A DNA stretch of 64,000 nt. Origin: Aeromonas hydrophila subsp. hydrophila ATCC 7966. Lineage in GTDB: Bacteria; Pseudomonadota; Gammaproteobacteria; Enterobacterales; Aeromonadaceae. The stretch covers positions 21,001 to 85,000 of the forward strand of contig NC_008570.1 in NCBI RefSeq assembly GCF_000014805.1. Direction: 5' to 3'. A program made the position numbers and the translations under genes. Shown here one piece after another: positions 42,909 to 52,198 of the stretch; within the stretch, counting starts at the first letter, position 1, and each line of letters begins with the position of its first letter. The notes under the pieces are model-generated. The model saw only the letters and a list, made by a program, of their open reading frames with translations. It had not been told where the DNA came from and made no database searches.

Positions 42909-45355
42909 CAGTACTCTCTCACCATGGCATAGGTGGGCAGCCCCTGGCAGGTAATGATGCCTACCCAGGCGGCGCCGCTGTATTTTTCAAGATCTAGCTC
43001 GGCTTCACAGAAGTCATTCCCTTGGCGGAAAGTCAGCATGGGATTGGCTTTATCCACATCCAGCGAGAATTCACCCTCCTCGTTGGTCACCGTGGTGCCG
43101 ATATGGTTGTCGATGCGGGCATTGGCCAGCAAGGAGCCGTCTTCCGCCCTGAGTATGCCGAAGACAGTCACCATCTCCTTGATGGTGCTGCTCGCATCCA
43201 GGGTGGCCACGTTGCCGGGAAACAGGGTGTAGCGCTGCTTGCCGGTATTGATGTCGTAGCTGTCCTTGCCCCGCTTGCTGTTGAGCAGCTCTATCTCGTA
43301 CTCCCCGTAAGGGGGGAGGGCGAGGAAGGTCTGCTCGCCATGCAGGGGGTAATCCTGTCCGTTGACCTTGGCGAGCATCTGTCCTTGGCGATCGATCCCG
43401 GTATTGATGATCAAGCCGGCCCCCGAGGAGCTGCGACTCGAGGCGACCAGTGCGTCCTCCGTCGTGACCAGGGCGCCGCGCGCAATCAGGTTGCCATTCA
43501 TGTCGCCACCATGGCCGCGGCCCAATGTCATGGTGCCGCCGATGACCCTGTTCTCGAACCCGAGTGTGCCGGAGAGCGCCATATTGTGTTCATCACTGCC
43601 GTGCATCATGCGCGAGGCATTGAACGAGGCCAGATTGATGACGCCGTCCATGCGTTTCTGGTAGTTGACGTTGGCCGTGGTCTGGCCCTGCTCGTTGCTG
43701 CTCATGCCAAAGCTGAACAGGTTGTCGAACGGGATCGAGTAATCCAGCGTGATGCTCTTGTTGTTGAATCCGTTGAGCGTACCGCTGTCGCTCTGCAGGC
43801 TGGCGCGCAGTGACAGGTTGCCGTATTTGCCGGCATAAAGGTGCTGGTAGTAATCGGCATAGCTGCGATCGCTGTTCATCTGGCGGTCGTGCAGGGTGTT
43901 GAAAGTGAGCTGGCCGAGACCGCTGACCCAGCCACCCAGATTGAGCGTGATGCCGGCAGAGTAGAGTTCGGCGTTGCTTACCGTCAGGGCGCTGCCGGTC
44001 TCGAGTTTCTCCTGGCTGAGCCAAAGAGAGGCATTGTCATGGGCCTGCAGGGCAAGGCTGGATGCGAAGCGCCACGATTGGTCGGAGGCCAGCATGGTTT
44101 GCAACTGGGCACTGACACGATCGGTTGCCTGCCAGTTTGCACGGGCTTCGCCTACCGCAGCATCCTTGAAGGCATAGGTTGTGGTGGCCAGCTCCAGGGT
44201 ATCCAGCGAACGTGCCAGCGATACTCCCAGCAGCGGTGAATCGCCGTTGTTCTGGGCGCCTTCCATCATGCCTCCCCACCATTGCCATCCCCACTCCTGA
44301 GTAAAGCCCAGACTGCCGCCCAGCTTGGTGACGCGCTGGGTCGTGGTGCTGGTCAGCCGTCCATCGACATAGACTTCGACCGTGACGTTGTAGACGCCAC
44401 TGGGGAACGCCGAGGTGTCGATATTCTGGTTGCCGATGGCCAGGTTCTGCAGGCTGATCAGGCGATCCTCACGGTACACCCTGACCTCGCCATTGGCAGG
44501 CATGAAGACTTGTACCGGAGTGGTGGATGTGTCGGCTTTCTGTTTACGTGACTGGGCCTGGTTGCCATACGATGCCCCATAAATTCGGCCAGTACTCAGG
44601 CCGGTCACCACCCCCAGCGTCTGCAGATCCCAGGTCGAGACCATGCCGGCCGCGATGCGGCGATCGTCAAGATCCCGCTCGTACATGGCACGATAGATGT
44701 CACCGCTCTGTTCTGGCTCCCCAAGGTTGTAGAGGGAGGCGTCCAGCGCCATGTGATGGGCGCCCATCCCGACGGTACTGTCCAGTTGCAGGAAGTTGGA
44801 GTCGCTGTGACCGTTTTGCCGATTGCTGTTGAAGGAGTAGCCCAGATTGTAGCGATGCACCCCGGTCAGAGTGTCGACGGTCGGGGTCAAGGTCACCCGG
44901 TTGTCCGGCTGCCTGGCCTGGCCAAATGCATCGCGTGAAACCCGAATCGTCAGCAACATGGCCACCAGGTCAAGCTGCATGCTGGCGTTGGCATCTATCT
45001 GCAAGCTGCCCTCGGCAGAAAACGTGCGCTTCTCTTCACTGGCGAGCATGGCGGTCAGCTGGTCGTTGAGCAGACCTTGCTGCTGGCCAGCACCAAAATC
45101 GATGTGCAGCAGATGCAGCTTGCCGTCCTGCAGCAGCAGGGTGGCATTGCCGATCGGGTTATCGGTCAGGGTGTCGAGCCGGTTTTTTTCATCCGTGTAC
45201 TGCAGACGAACGGGAACGGCCAGCCCTTCTGCCAGAGCCTGGGCAAAACTGGCCGGAATGATGACGTTGGCGATCTTGAGTGGCGCCGCGCTGTTGGCCG
45301 AGGCGGAGACCACCATCAGCAATGAGAGCGGCAACAAGCAGGTTTTCTTCAACAT
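42908..45355 (-). CDS. ecpC: Outer-membrane pilus usher EcpC
   Basis: An 815-residue usher of the alternate chaperone-usher (CS1/alpha) class that exports pilin across the outer membrane. The signal peptide is MLKKTCLLPLSLLMVVSASANS. Next come an N-terminal domain with FxQxL-type sequence, a plug/barrel region of many short beta strands (for example GDIYRAMYERDLDDRRIAAGM), and a C-terminal beta-sandwich ending EGEFSLDVDKANPMLTFRQGNDFCEAELD with paired cysteines. The frame is open to 45385 (TTG), with ATGs at 45367 and 45355. The last sits behind GGTG and directly begins the signal peptide, so it was chosen; the alternative adds four residues. Third gene of the ecp operon. Confidence 0.88.
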   Translation of the reverse strand: MLKKTCLLPLSLLMVVSASANSAAPLKIANVIIPASFAQALAEGLAVPVRLQYTDEKNRLDTLTDNPIGNATLLLQDGKLHLLHIDFGAGQQQGLLNDQLTAMLASEEKRTFSAEGSLQIDANASMQLDLVAMLLTIRVSRDAFGQARQPDNRVTLTPTVDTLTGVHRYNLGYSFNSNRQNGHSDSNFLQLDSTVGMGAHHMALDASLYNLGEPEQSGDIYRAMYERDLDDRRIAAGMVSTWDLQTLGVVTGLSTGRIYGASYGNQAQSRKQKADTSTTPVQVFMPANGEVRVYREDRLISLQNLAIGNQNIDTSAFPSGVYNVTVEVYVDGRLTSTTTQRVTKLGGSLGFTQEWGWQWWGGMMEGAQNNGDSPLLGVSLARSLDTLELATTTYAFKDAAVGEARANWQATDRVSAQLQTMLASDQSWRFASSLALQAHDNASLWLSQEKLETGSALTVSNAELYSAGITLNLGGWVSGLGQLTFNTLHDRQMNSDRSYADYYQHLYAGKYGNLSLRASLQSDSGTLNGFNNKSITLDYSIPFDNLFSFGMSSNEQGQTTANVNYQKRMDGVINLASFNASRMMHGSDEHNMALSGTLGFENRVIGGTMTLGRGHGGDMNGNLIARGALVTTEDALVASSRSSSGAGLIINTGIDRQGQMLAKVNGQDYPLHGEQTFLALPPYGEYEIELLNSKRGKDSYDINTGKQRYTLFPGNVATLDASSTIKEMVTVFGILRAEDGSLLANARIDNHIGTTVTNEEGEFSLDVDKANPMLTFRQGNDFCEAELDLEKYSGAAWVGIITCQGLPTYAMVREY

Positions 45356-45436
45356 ATCACGCACCATGGTTTCAGATTTCGGCAAAACAACACCGCCACT
45401 CGACCGGGTGGTGAAGGCAGTACCAGCACAAACGGG

Positions 45437-46102
45437 TTATTTGACGACGACGAATTCCTGACCCAGCCAGAGGCCAAGATGACTTTGTGGATCCTGCATA
45501 TCGACTTTCTTGAAGCGGCGCTGCTTGCCGGGCAGGTCGTAGTAGGTCTCTTTGCACTGCGCCTGTGCCTTGCGGTCCAGACAGGGGCCGTAGGCCACGG
45601 TGCGGTAAGAGGCATTCCCCTGATTGCTCAACATTCCGTTTTGCAGGTTGTAGGCGAAGTGCTGCTGGCGTGGCGTGACCACCAGAATGGTGCCTATCTG
45701 GGCAGAGGTGGTGGCAACCGCCTGGCGACGATTGTTGCTCTGGTCGTCCATCGACAGGGCTGTGTCCAGCCAGCGGATGCGGTAGTAGCGCTCCTTGCCG
45801 TCCTGCGGTCCCTTGTAAAAGAAACGCACGTTGTTCTTGGCATGGGCGGGCAGCATCAGTCGGCTGGGCGAGAGCATCAGCTCGCCGGCCACTTCCATCG
45901 GGATCTCCTGGCCACCCTCTTCAGGTGAAGAGATGCGGCTGACGGAGATGGTGACCAGCCTGGCTTGAGCACTGCCATTCTCGATCTCCTTGGCTACATC
46001 CTGGCTGCCCGCATCGATGAAGGTGGTGACGGAACCAACGTTGATGGCCTGGCTGACCCCGGGAATAAACAGCATCCATGCCAACAGCATTTTCAGGTTC
46101 AT
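45437..46102 (-). CDS. ecpB: Pilus periplasmic chaperone EcpB
   Basis: A 221-residue periplasmic chaperone with signal peptide MNLKMLLAWMLFIPGVSQA. The mature part has SRISSPEEGGQEIPMEVAGELMLSPSRLMLPAHAKNNVRFFYKGPQDGKERYYRIRW, in the same layout as EcpE; YKGP-DG-ERYYRI is shared. It should bind EcpA pilin in the periplasm and hand it to the usher. The ATG at 46102 starts the signal peptide and lies behind a GGAG-like sequence; the longer ORF from 46207 would overlap the end of ecpA. Second gene of the ecp operon. Confidence 0.88.
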   Translation of the reverse strand: MNLKMLLAWMLFIPGVSQAINVGSVTTFIDAGSQDVAKEIENGSAQARLVTISVSRISSPEEGGQEIPMEVAGELMLSPSRLMLPAHAKNNVRFFYKGPQDGKERYYRIRWLDTALSMDDQSNNRRQAVATTSAQIGTILVVTPRQQHFAYNLQNGMLSNQGNASYRTVAYGPCLDRKAQAQCKETYYDLPGKQRRFKKVDMQDPQSHLGLWLGQEFVVVK

Positions 46103-46161
46103 GGGAACTCCTGTGATTGCAAAGGGCCCCGCAGGGCCCCGAATACTATGCGTCGCGGCAA

Positions 46162-46737
46162 TTAGGACCAGTTGGCAACGAACTCGACGTTGACTTCCCC
46201 ACTCCACAGGCCATCCGGCAGGGTCTCGAAAGCCGCTTCTGTGCCGTTGACGGTAGCACTCTCGATGTTGAAGGTGAACGAGCCCTGGGCGGTGCTGCGC
46301 TGGGTGTCATCCTTGAAGCTGCTGGCCAGCGGAGAGAGGTTGCCGCCCGTGATGCCGGCAGCGGTATCGATCAGCGTGGTATAGGCGGTGGTACTGACGG
46401 GAGCACCTTGCCACAGCACGCCGACGTCGACGGTGGAGCCGCCGCTCAGGTGGTTCAGGGTGCCGCTCAGCTTCTTGGCCTTCAGCGTGAAGTCGGTGGC
46501 GCTGGCATCACCCTTGATGGCAACGTCGAACAGGCCGTTCACGGTGTTGAAACCCTTGATCCCTTCCGCGTATTGGAAAGAGAGGCTGTCGAGCGGCGTG
46601 ACAACCAGCGCCGATTCGGTGTCCTTTTTGGCGGTAGCCTTCCAGGTGGCAATGGCCGGGGTGGCTTCCACGGCGGCCTGAGCGGCGGCAGCGAAGCCCA
46701 GTCCTGCAACAGTCAGCGCAATCAGAGTCTTTTTCAT
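46162..46737 (-). CDS. ecpA: Major pilin EcpA of an E. coli common pilus-type fimbria
   Basis: A 191-residue major pilin. The signal peptide is MKKTLIALTVAGLGFAAAAQA. The mature sequence contains ATWKATAKKDTESALVVTP, LSFQYAEGIKGFNTVNGLFDVAIKGD and GGNLSPLASSF, and ends LPDGLWSGEVNVEFVANW. These stretches match E. coli EcpA (MatB) nearly word for word, which identifies the whole operon as ECP rather than a generic fimbria. The ATG at 46737 is preceded by TAGGAA. First gene of ecpABCDE. Its promoter should lie in the AT-rich 600-bp region shared with the divergent bvgA-like regulator. Confidence 0.92.
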   Translation of the reverse strand: MKKTLIALTVAGLGFAAAAQAAVEATPAIATWKATAKKDTESALVVTPLDSLSFQYAEGIKGFNTVNGLFDVAIKGDASATDFTLKAKKLSGTLNHLSGGSTVDVGVLWQGAPVSTTAYTTLIDTAAGITGGNLSPLASSFKDDTQRSTAQGSFTFNIESATVNGTEAAFETLPDGLWSGEVNVEFVANWS

Positions 46738-47336
46738 CTTGATATTTCCTACACATTTCCTGATGGGGGCATTTGCCACCCGTTTGATTTCACGCACCCA
46801 GGGTGCATTCCCTTTCCACCTTGCCGGACGGGTTTGTCCAGGCAATCTTGCCGATCGCCGAAGGATAATGTTTCGCCAATCAGCTCATCTTTTCGCCGGC
46901 AAAGATACTGGACGGACCTGCCCGGATCGATGGAATGCTGTGTAGGAAAAGTCCTAAAAGATGGTTGTTGTCTGCAACTTAAAATAAGACTTGTCCATTC
47001 TCTTATCAGGGTTTTTTGTTTTTCTTATGATTTTGATTTTTAAGAGTTTTGGTGCTTTTCTTATCTAGATGGCGTGTCCCTCTGACGGGGGAGGATGGGA
47101 GGGGTTGCCGTGCGGGAGTGAGTACAAGGAAAAATAGAGATTCAAAAGAATATATAGCTCTGTAAGTATTTGATGAGCATAAATAAAAATATCAGATAAA
47201 AATGAATGAGGTACCAAGAGAGGAGTCGTTACTTGAACTACGTAACATATCATTAATATTCAAGCGCCATATGGTACACGTGCTGACTTTGTAGTTAATA
47301 TACGTTGAATCAAATGGAGTAATGACAGGAAAGTAT
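46738..47336. promoter_or_regulatory. AT-rich divergent control region of ecpA and the BvgA-like gene
   Basis: About 600 bp without an ORF of interest, strongly AT-rich from 46.97 to 47.33 kb. It contains TTTCCTA (46745-46751), TAGGAAAAGTCCTA (46943-46956), TCTTAT at 47001, 47023 and 47059, and the reverse form TAAGA at 46985 and 47041. TTTC(C/T)TA heptads are the known BvgA-type half-sites, and the 47001/47023 pair is spaced 22 bp. Binding by the adjacent regulator is inferred. Confidence 0.5.
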
Positions 47337-47960
47337 ATGGCAAAAATATTGGTAGTAGATGATCACCCCGCCATCAGAATGGCTGTAAATATCCTGCTGC
47401 AGCAGGATGATCATCATATTGTTGCCGAAGTTGATAATGGTGTTGATGCAGTTTTGATGGCGCGAAAATATCAGCCTGATATGGTCGTTTTGGATATCGG
47501 GATTCCCAGGCTGGACGGCATTGAGGTGATCAAAAGACTGAAAGAGATGGATGCTGATATCAAGGTGGTCATATTGTCTGCACAAGCAACGCATCATATT
47601 ATGGTGCGTTGCCTGCAAGCCGGTGCCAACGGTTTCATATCCAAGCTGGATGATCTTTCCTTGCTGAAAACTGTGCTGGTAAAGATAGGGAAAGGTCAGC
47701 TTTATTTCCCTCGCGATGTGATTGCTGGCGCCAAGAATGCCCATGAAGTCGATCGAAAAGATCTCTTGTCGGCACTCTCGGATAGAGAGATGAGCGTCTT
47801 GTTGCAGATATGCCAGGGGCAAACCAACAAGCAGATTGCCGAGAGCATGCTGCTGAGCGAGAAGACGGTCAGCACCTACAAGAGTCGGCTGATGCAAAAG
47901 CTCAATGTCACCACCATGGTTGATCTGATCAGCCTGGCCAAGCGTCAAGAGTTGCTGTGA
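47337..47960 (+). CDS. BvgA/EvgA-type response regulator (NarL family)
   Basis: A 207-residue regulator. The receiver domain has ILVVDDHPAIRMAV at the N-terminus, the phospho-accepting Asp in DMVVLDIGIPRLDG, and a Lys in NGFISKLDD. The C-terminal LuxR-type helix-turn-helix is LSDREMSVLLQICQGQTNKQIAESMLLSEKTVSTYKSRLMQKL, with KTVSTYKSRLM as in EvgA and BvgA. GGAAAG lies before the ATG at 47337; an earlier in-frame ATG at 47322 is less likely. The stop precedes the sensor ATG by two bases. It is divergent from ecpA, in the place where E. coli has ecpR, so it is the probable pilus regulator. Confidence 0.9.
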   Translation: MAKILVVDDHPAIRMAVNILLQQDDHHIVAEVDNGVDAVLMARKYQPDMVVLDIGIPRLDGIEVIKRLKEMDADIKVVILSAQATHHIMVRCLQAGANGFISKLDDLSLLKTVLVKIGKGQLYFPRDVIAGAKNAHEVDRKDLLSALSDREMSVLLQICQGQTNKQIAESMLLSEKTVSTYKSRLMQKLNVTTMVDLISLAKRQELL

Positions 47961-47962
47961 CC

Positions 47963-50900
47963 ATGAGGCATTGGTTTGCAGCTCTGCTGGTCTGTTGCTG
48001 CGCTTCATGGGCTTCGGCTCATGAGCTGGCGGCGCCCTATCTGCATGTCTATGCGCGCAATGACAGCGAGTACCTCGAGAAGCAGACCCTGCCGCTGCAT
48101 GCGGAAGATTGGCTGTGGTTGAGAAATCGTGGCCGGCTGGTGCTCGGGGTACCCATGCCCGACAATCCTCCGATGGACATCACCCTGCGTGCCAATGCTT
48201 ACGAAGGCGTCACCGCCGACATTGTCGGCATGCTGAGTCATCTGTTGCGTGTCGAGATCGTCGTAAAGAATCTGCCGTCTCGCGCCGCGGCCATTGCTGC
48301 GCTCAAGCGGGGAGAGGTCGATCTGCTGAGCACCTCCAATGCCTATGAAGAAGAGCAGCAATTATTGTTGACCGATAAATATATGCCGGATGATCCGGCC
48401 ATATATAAGAATATACACGTAAAGGAGCGTGATATAAGAACGGTGGCCGTCCCGGAGTATTATCTGCCGGCGCTGGATGTGATGCGCTACCTGCCCAAGG
48501 TTCAGATAAAAATGTATTCCTCTCGTTATAGCGCACTTTCTGCGGTTGCATATGGCCAGGTCGATGCCGTCATGCTGGACATGATTTCCGGGAACTTCAT
48601 CGTCAATAAATTTTATCAAGACAGCATTCAATTACTGAAACCGCTTTATATAGATACCCATGGTTTTTCATTTTCGCTGGAAAGAAAAAATCAGCGGCTT
48701 AAAAAAATCATCAATATTGCACTGGATGAAATTCTGGAAGGCAAGCGGGAGGAAATTGCCAAACGCTGGAATGGCGGCGGCCTCTCTATCGGGGCCAGCA
48801 AGGTCGAGCTGACCAGCGAGCAGTGGGCCTGGCTGGGTCAGCAGAAAAAAATCCGGATGGCCGTCAACAGCGGGGTGCCGCCGCTGAGTTTTCTCGACAT
48901 CAATGACACCTTGCACGGGGTGGTGGCCGATTTGCTGCAGGTGTTGCGAGCGAAGCTGGGGGTTGAAATAGAGGTGGTGCCAGTCAAGACGCCAGGGCAG
49001 ATGTTGCAGTTGCTGGATGGTGGGCAGGTGGACATCGCGGTGTTGAGCCCATCGGAAGAGCGTCGCAGTCGTTACCTGTTCAGCCGTGCCTTTGTGCTCG
49101 ACCCGCTGGCCTATGTGGTGGGGGTCCGCCATGAGGCGACGGCACCGGAGACGCTGCTCAAGACCGGTACGGTCGCCATTATCAAGGACTTCATCTCCGA
49201 GCAGGCGATAGAGGAGGAGTATGGCAAGCTGACCACCAGAAAGTTCGAACGGATCGAAGATGCGCTGCGCTGCGTGGCGAGCGAGACCTGCGACGTGACC
49301 GTGTTGCCGTTGCGGGTCGCCAAGTACTACATCAACAGCAAGTTTCCGGACAGTCTGCTCATCACGGGCGAGTTGTTCGACTCCATCCCGATCGGGGCGG
49401 CGTTTGCCGTTTCGCCCAAGCAGCATATGTTGCGCGACATTCTGGATCGGGTGATTGCCATCATTCCGCCAGATGAGCTGGAGGGGCTCTCCAACCGCTG
49501 GCGCGTCAGTACCCAGCAGGAGGCCATCACCTGGCAGGAGCTGGTACGGGAATTTGGCGGCATCATTGCCTTGATCATGCTGCTGACCATCTGGATCGGC
49601 CTATGGGGCCTCTCTTTGCACAAACAGGTGCGCCAGCGCCGGGCAGCCGAGGTGGCTTTGAGTGCCCAGCTCAAGTTCATCGAAGATCTGGTGGACGGCA
49701 CACCCCATCCCATCTATGCCAGAGATCGAGAGGACCGGCTGGTGCTCTGCAACAGCACTTATGCCAGCTTCTTTGGCGAGGATAAGAGCCGTCTGCTGGG
49801 CTCCACCATGGCGGAGGATGTGCAGCGTTGGCCTTTTCTGGCTCCCTTGTTCGAGGATTTGAGCACCGCGCGTACGGTGCGCTGTGCCAGGCAGGGGGAT
49901 CATCGTCTCTCCATGGCGACGGGGTCCGTGGCCGTTTATCACTGGGTACAGCCCTACTATGACCTGGAGGGAAATGTTCAGGGTGGAATCGGTGGCTGGA
50001 TAGACGTGAGCGAGCGGTTGCGGCTGCTCGAAGAGCTGGCCCTGGCCAGTCAGGATGCCCAGGAGGCCAATCGTGCCAAATCGACCTTTCTGGCCACCAT
50101 GAGCCACGAGATCCGCACGCCCATGAATGCCATCATTGGTTTGCTGGAACTGACCCTGCGCCGCGATCGACTGCATGAAGAGGACAAGACCTCACTCTCC
50201 ATCGCCCATGGTTCGGCCAAGGATCTGCTGAGCCTGATTGGCGATATTTTGGATATATCCAAGATCGAGTCCGGCCGGCTTGAACTGAGGCCGGAGCCCC
50301 ATGAAATCACGGCGCTGACGGCCTCGGTGGTCACCGTATTCACTGCGCTGGCTAGACAAAAGAACCTGCAACTGGAACTTGCCGCCGGCGAGCCCCGCTG
50401 GGTACAGATCGATGGCATCTGCTACAAGCAGATCCTCTCCAATCTCATCAGCAATGCCATCAAGTACACCGAGCAGGGAGCGGTGCGGGTCGAGTTGCAA
50501 TCAAAAACCAGCGACGGCTGGTGCACCTTGCAACTGGTGATCCGGGATACGGGCATAGGGATTGCGCCTGCGGAGCAAGCCAGGCTGTTTCAGCCTTTTG
50601 GTCAGGCCAGGCAGCCCGAGCACATCCAGCGCTCCGGGACCGGTCTCGGACTGATGATCTCCCGCTCGCTGTGCGAGTCGATGGGAGGCTCGCTGCTGCT
50701 GGAGAGCGAGCCTGGCCACGGTACGTGCATCAGCATCGAGATGAAAGTGCCGCTGGCGAGCGCGGTCGAATCAGTCACGCCCGTGGCATTGGGCACGATG
50801 ACAGGGCATCACCGGCGACTGCGGGTCATGATAGTGGACGATCACCCCACCAACCGGCTGCTGGTCAGCCAGCAACTGGCATACCTCGGGCATGATGCCA

Positions 50901-51550
50901 CGGCGGCCGAGTCGGGGCGCGAGGCGCTGGCACTGTTTGCCAACACACCCTTTGACGTGATGATCACCGACTTCAACATGCCTGGCATGAGCGGCTTTGA
51001 ACTGACCCGCCAGTATCGGGCTCTGGAGCTGAGCCGGGGTACGCATCGTTGCCTCATCCTGGGGTTGACGGCGGATGCCCGCCAGGAGCAGGTGAGCGAG
51101 GGGCTGACCGCCGGCATGGACGACTGCCTGTTCAAGCCGGTAGGGCTGGAAGAGCTGGAGCGCTGCCTGTGTCGCCACATGCAGCATGAGGAGCAGCGGG
51201 AAATCGAGCGCTGTGTGCAGGAGATCAAGCAGTGTCTCGGACCATTGACCGGCAATCAGCCTGCGCTGATGCTGCCCTTGTTGCATGAGTTTGTACGGGC
51301 CAGCGACGATGATCTGCGGGGCCTGCAGCAAGCCGCAGAAGGTGGTGAACTGGCCCGTTTTCTCGACTATGTGCACCGTCTGAAGGGTGGGGCCAGGATC
51401 ATGGGAGCGATGAAACTGGTTGCCGTGTGCAGCGAGACAGAATCTGCCGGGATTGGGCCGCAGGGATTACCGAGGGCATTGCAGCCGTTGCAGCATGCCT
51501 ACGGGATCGTCAGACAGGCCATCATGCAAATGCAGGCCGAACCGGAATGA
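47963..51550 (+). CDS. BvgS/EvgS-type hybrid sensor histidine kinase
   Basis: A 1195-residue phosphorelay sensor. A signal peptide (MRHWFAALLVCCCASWASA) is followed by two tandem periplasmic Venus-flytrap (SBP_bac_3) domains (about residues 40-270 and 275-520). A TM helix (IIALIMLLTIWIGLWGLSLH) lies at about 535, then a PAS domain (FIEDLVDGTPHPIYARDREDRLVL). The H-box is FLATMSHEIRTPMNAIIGL. The HATPase has NLISNAIKYTE, DTGIGIAP and GTGLGLMISRSL. A receiver domain has MIVDDHPTNR and VMITDFNMPGMSG. A C-terminal HPt domain has the His in YVHRLKGGARIMG. All elements of the BvgS four-step relay are present. The signal is unknown; flytrap domains may bind small ligands such as nicotinate-like compounds. 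Confidence 0.93.
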   Translation: MRHWFAALLVCCCASWASAHELAAPYLHVYARNDSEYLEKQTLPLHAEDWLWLRNRGRLVLGVPMPDNPPMDITLRANAYEGVTADIVGMLSHLLRVEIVVKNLPSRAAAIAALKRGEVDLLSTSNAYEEEQQLLLTDKYMPDDPAIYKNIHVKERDIRTVAVPEYYLPALDVMRYLPKVQIKMYSSRYSALSAVAYGQVDAVMLDMISGNFIVNKFYQDSIQLLKPLYIDTHGFSFSLERKNQRLKKIINIALDEILEGKREEIAKRWNGGGLSIGASKVELTSEQWAWLGQQKKIRMAVNSGVPPLSFLDINDTLHGVVADLLQVLRAKLGVEIEVVPVKTPGQMLQLLDGGQVDIAVLSPSEERRSRYLFSRAFVLDPLAYVVGVRHEATAPETLLKTGTVAIIKDFISEQAIEEEYGKLTTRKFERIEDALRCVASETCDVTVLPLRVAKYYINSKFPDSLLITGELFDSIPIGAAFAVSPKQHMLRDILDRVIAIIPPDELEGLSNRWRVSTQQEAITWQELVREFGGIIALIMLLTIWIGLWGLSLHKQVRQRRAAEVALSAQLKFIEDLVDGTPHPIYARDREDRLVLCNSTYASFFGEDKSRLLGSTMAEDVQRWPFLAPLFEDLSTARTVRCARQGDHRLSMATGSVAVYHWVQPYYDLEGNVQGGIGGWIDVSERLRLLEELALASQDAQEANRAKSTFLATMSHEIRTPMNAIIGLLELTLRRDRLHEEDKTSLSIAHGSAKDLLSLIGDILDISKIESGRLELRPEPHEITALTASVVTVFTALARQKNLQLELAAGEPRWVQIDGICYKQILSNLISNAIKYTEQGAVRVELQSKTSDGWCTLQLVIRDTGIGIAPAEQARLFQPFGQARQPEHIQRSGTGLGLMISRSLCESMGGSLLLESEPGHGTCISIEMKVPLASAVESVTPVALGTMTGHHRRLRVMIVDDHPTNRLLVSQQLAYLGHDATAAESGREALALFANTPFDVMITDFNMPGMSGFELTRQYRALELSRGTHRCLILGLTADARQEQVSEGLTAGMDDCLFKPVGLEELERCLCRHMQHEEQREIERCVQEIKQCLGPLTGNQPALMLPLLHEFVRASDDDLRGLQQAAEGGELARFLDYVHRLKGGARIMGAMKLVAVCSETESAGIGPQGLPRALQPLQHAYGIVRQAIMQMQAEPE

Positions 51551-51585
51551 AAATGAAGGCATGACGGGCATGCCTTCCTGGATGG

Positions 51586-52026
51586 TCAACCGTGCCAGTA
51601 GACCAGCAGTTCATAGGCCGCTTCACCGGTCTGGTCCGGTTTGGCGGCCGGAGCCAGATAGCTGAGGAAGTAGCGGGTGGCCTGGGTCAGAGGCAGGGCA
51701 TGGTGTTGTGGCAGTGGCTGGCCGTTGAGGACCAGCTTGAAGTCGGTGCCAGCTTGTTCGGGCAAACTGGCATACAGGGTGCGAGCCTGCAATTGATAGG
51801 TGGTGTTGAAGTCCGGATTGCTGAGGTTGATGGCCTCGGTCTGGACCGGGCTGGAGGTGGAAACGGAATTGACCGGTTGCTGGCCTGGGTGGGTGAGCGA
51901 GATTTCCATCCCGGTGCTCTTGCTGGCGGTGGCAGGCCAATTGAGCTGATAGGTTTGCGTGCCGGCCTGAGCCGCTATCGCGCAGCAACCAGCCAGTAGT
52001 GCCACCAGAACTCCTTTCTGAGACAT
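51586..52026 (-). CDS. Small secreted protein, possible minor pilin
   Basis: A 146-residue periplasmic or surface protein with signal peptide MSQKGVLVALLAGCCAIAAQA. The mature start QLNWPATASKSTGMEISLTHP resembles the EcpA start ATWKATAKKDTESALVVTP: W-x-A-T-A-x-K-x-T is common to both. TDFKLVLNG also resembles EcpA TDFTLKAKK. The rest is beta-rich with few other landmarks, and it ends YELLVYWHG. It lies convergent with the BvgS-like gene and so is bracketed with the ecp locus by the two-component genes. A minor pilin, an anchor subunit or a chaperone client are possible; the family is not recognised with certainty. Confidence 0.6.
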   Translation of the reverse strand: MSQKGVLVALLAGCCAIAAQAGTQTYQLNWPATASKSTGMEISLTHPGQQPVNSVSTSSPVQTEAINLSNPDFNTTYQLQARTLYASLPEQAGTDFKLVLNGQPLPQHHALPLTQATRYFLSYLAPAAKPDQTGEAAYELLVYWHG

Positions 52027-52198
52027 ATGATTATCTCCTGGATATCGAGGTTACCCCGCTGCCGGGGGTCACTCATCTATCGACCCGCCCGCGGCGAAGC
52101 TTAATCTGTACCCCACTATTCGGAATGAGCTGACACGGGATACGGGGTATGATCCCGCGCCTTGTCCTCCCTTTAGTCATAGATATGGAATCCCTGCT

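Noticed and set aside
46941..46960. TGTAGGAA/TCCTA elements as an E. coli EvgA box
   Set aside because: The resemblance is partial and I am not certain of the exact EvgA consensus. Kept only as part of the BvgA-like heptad observation.
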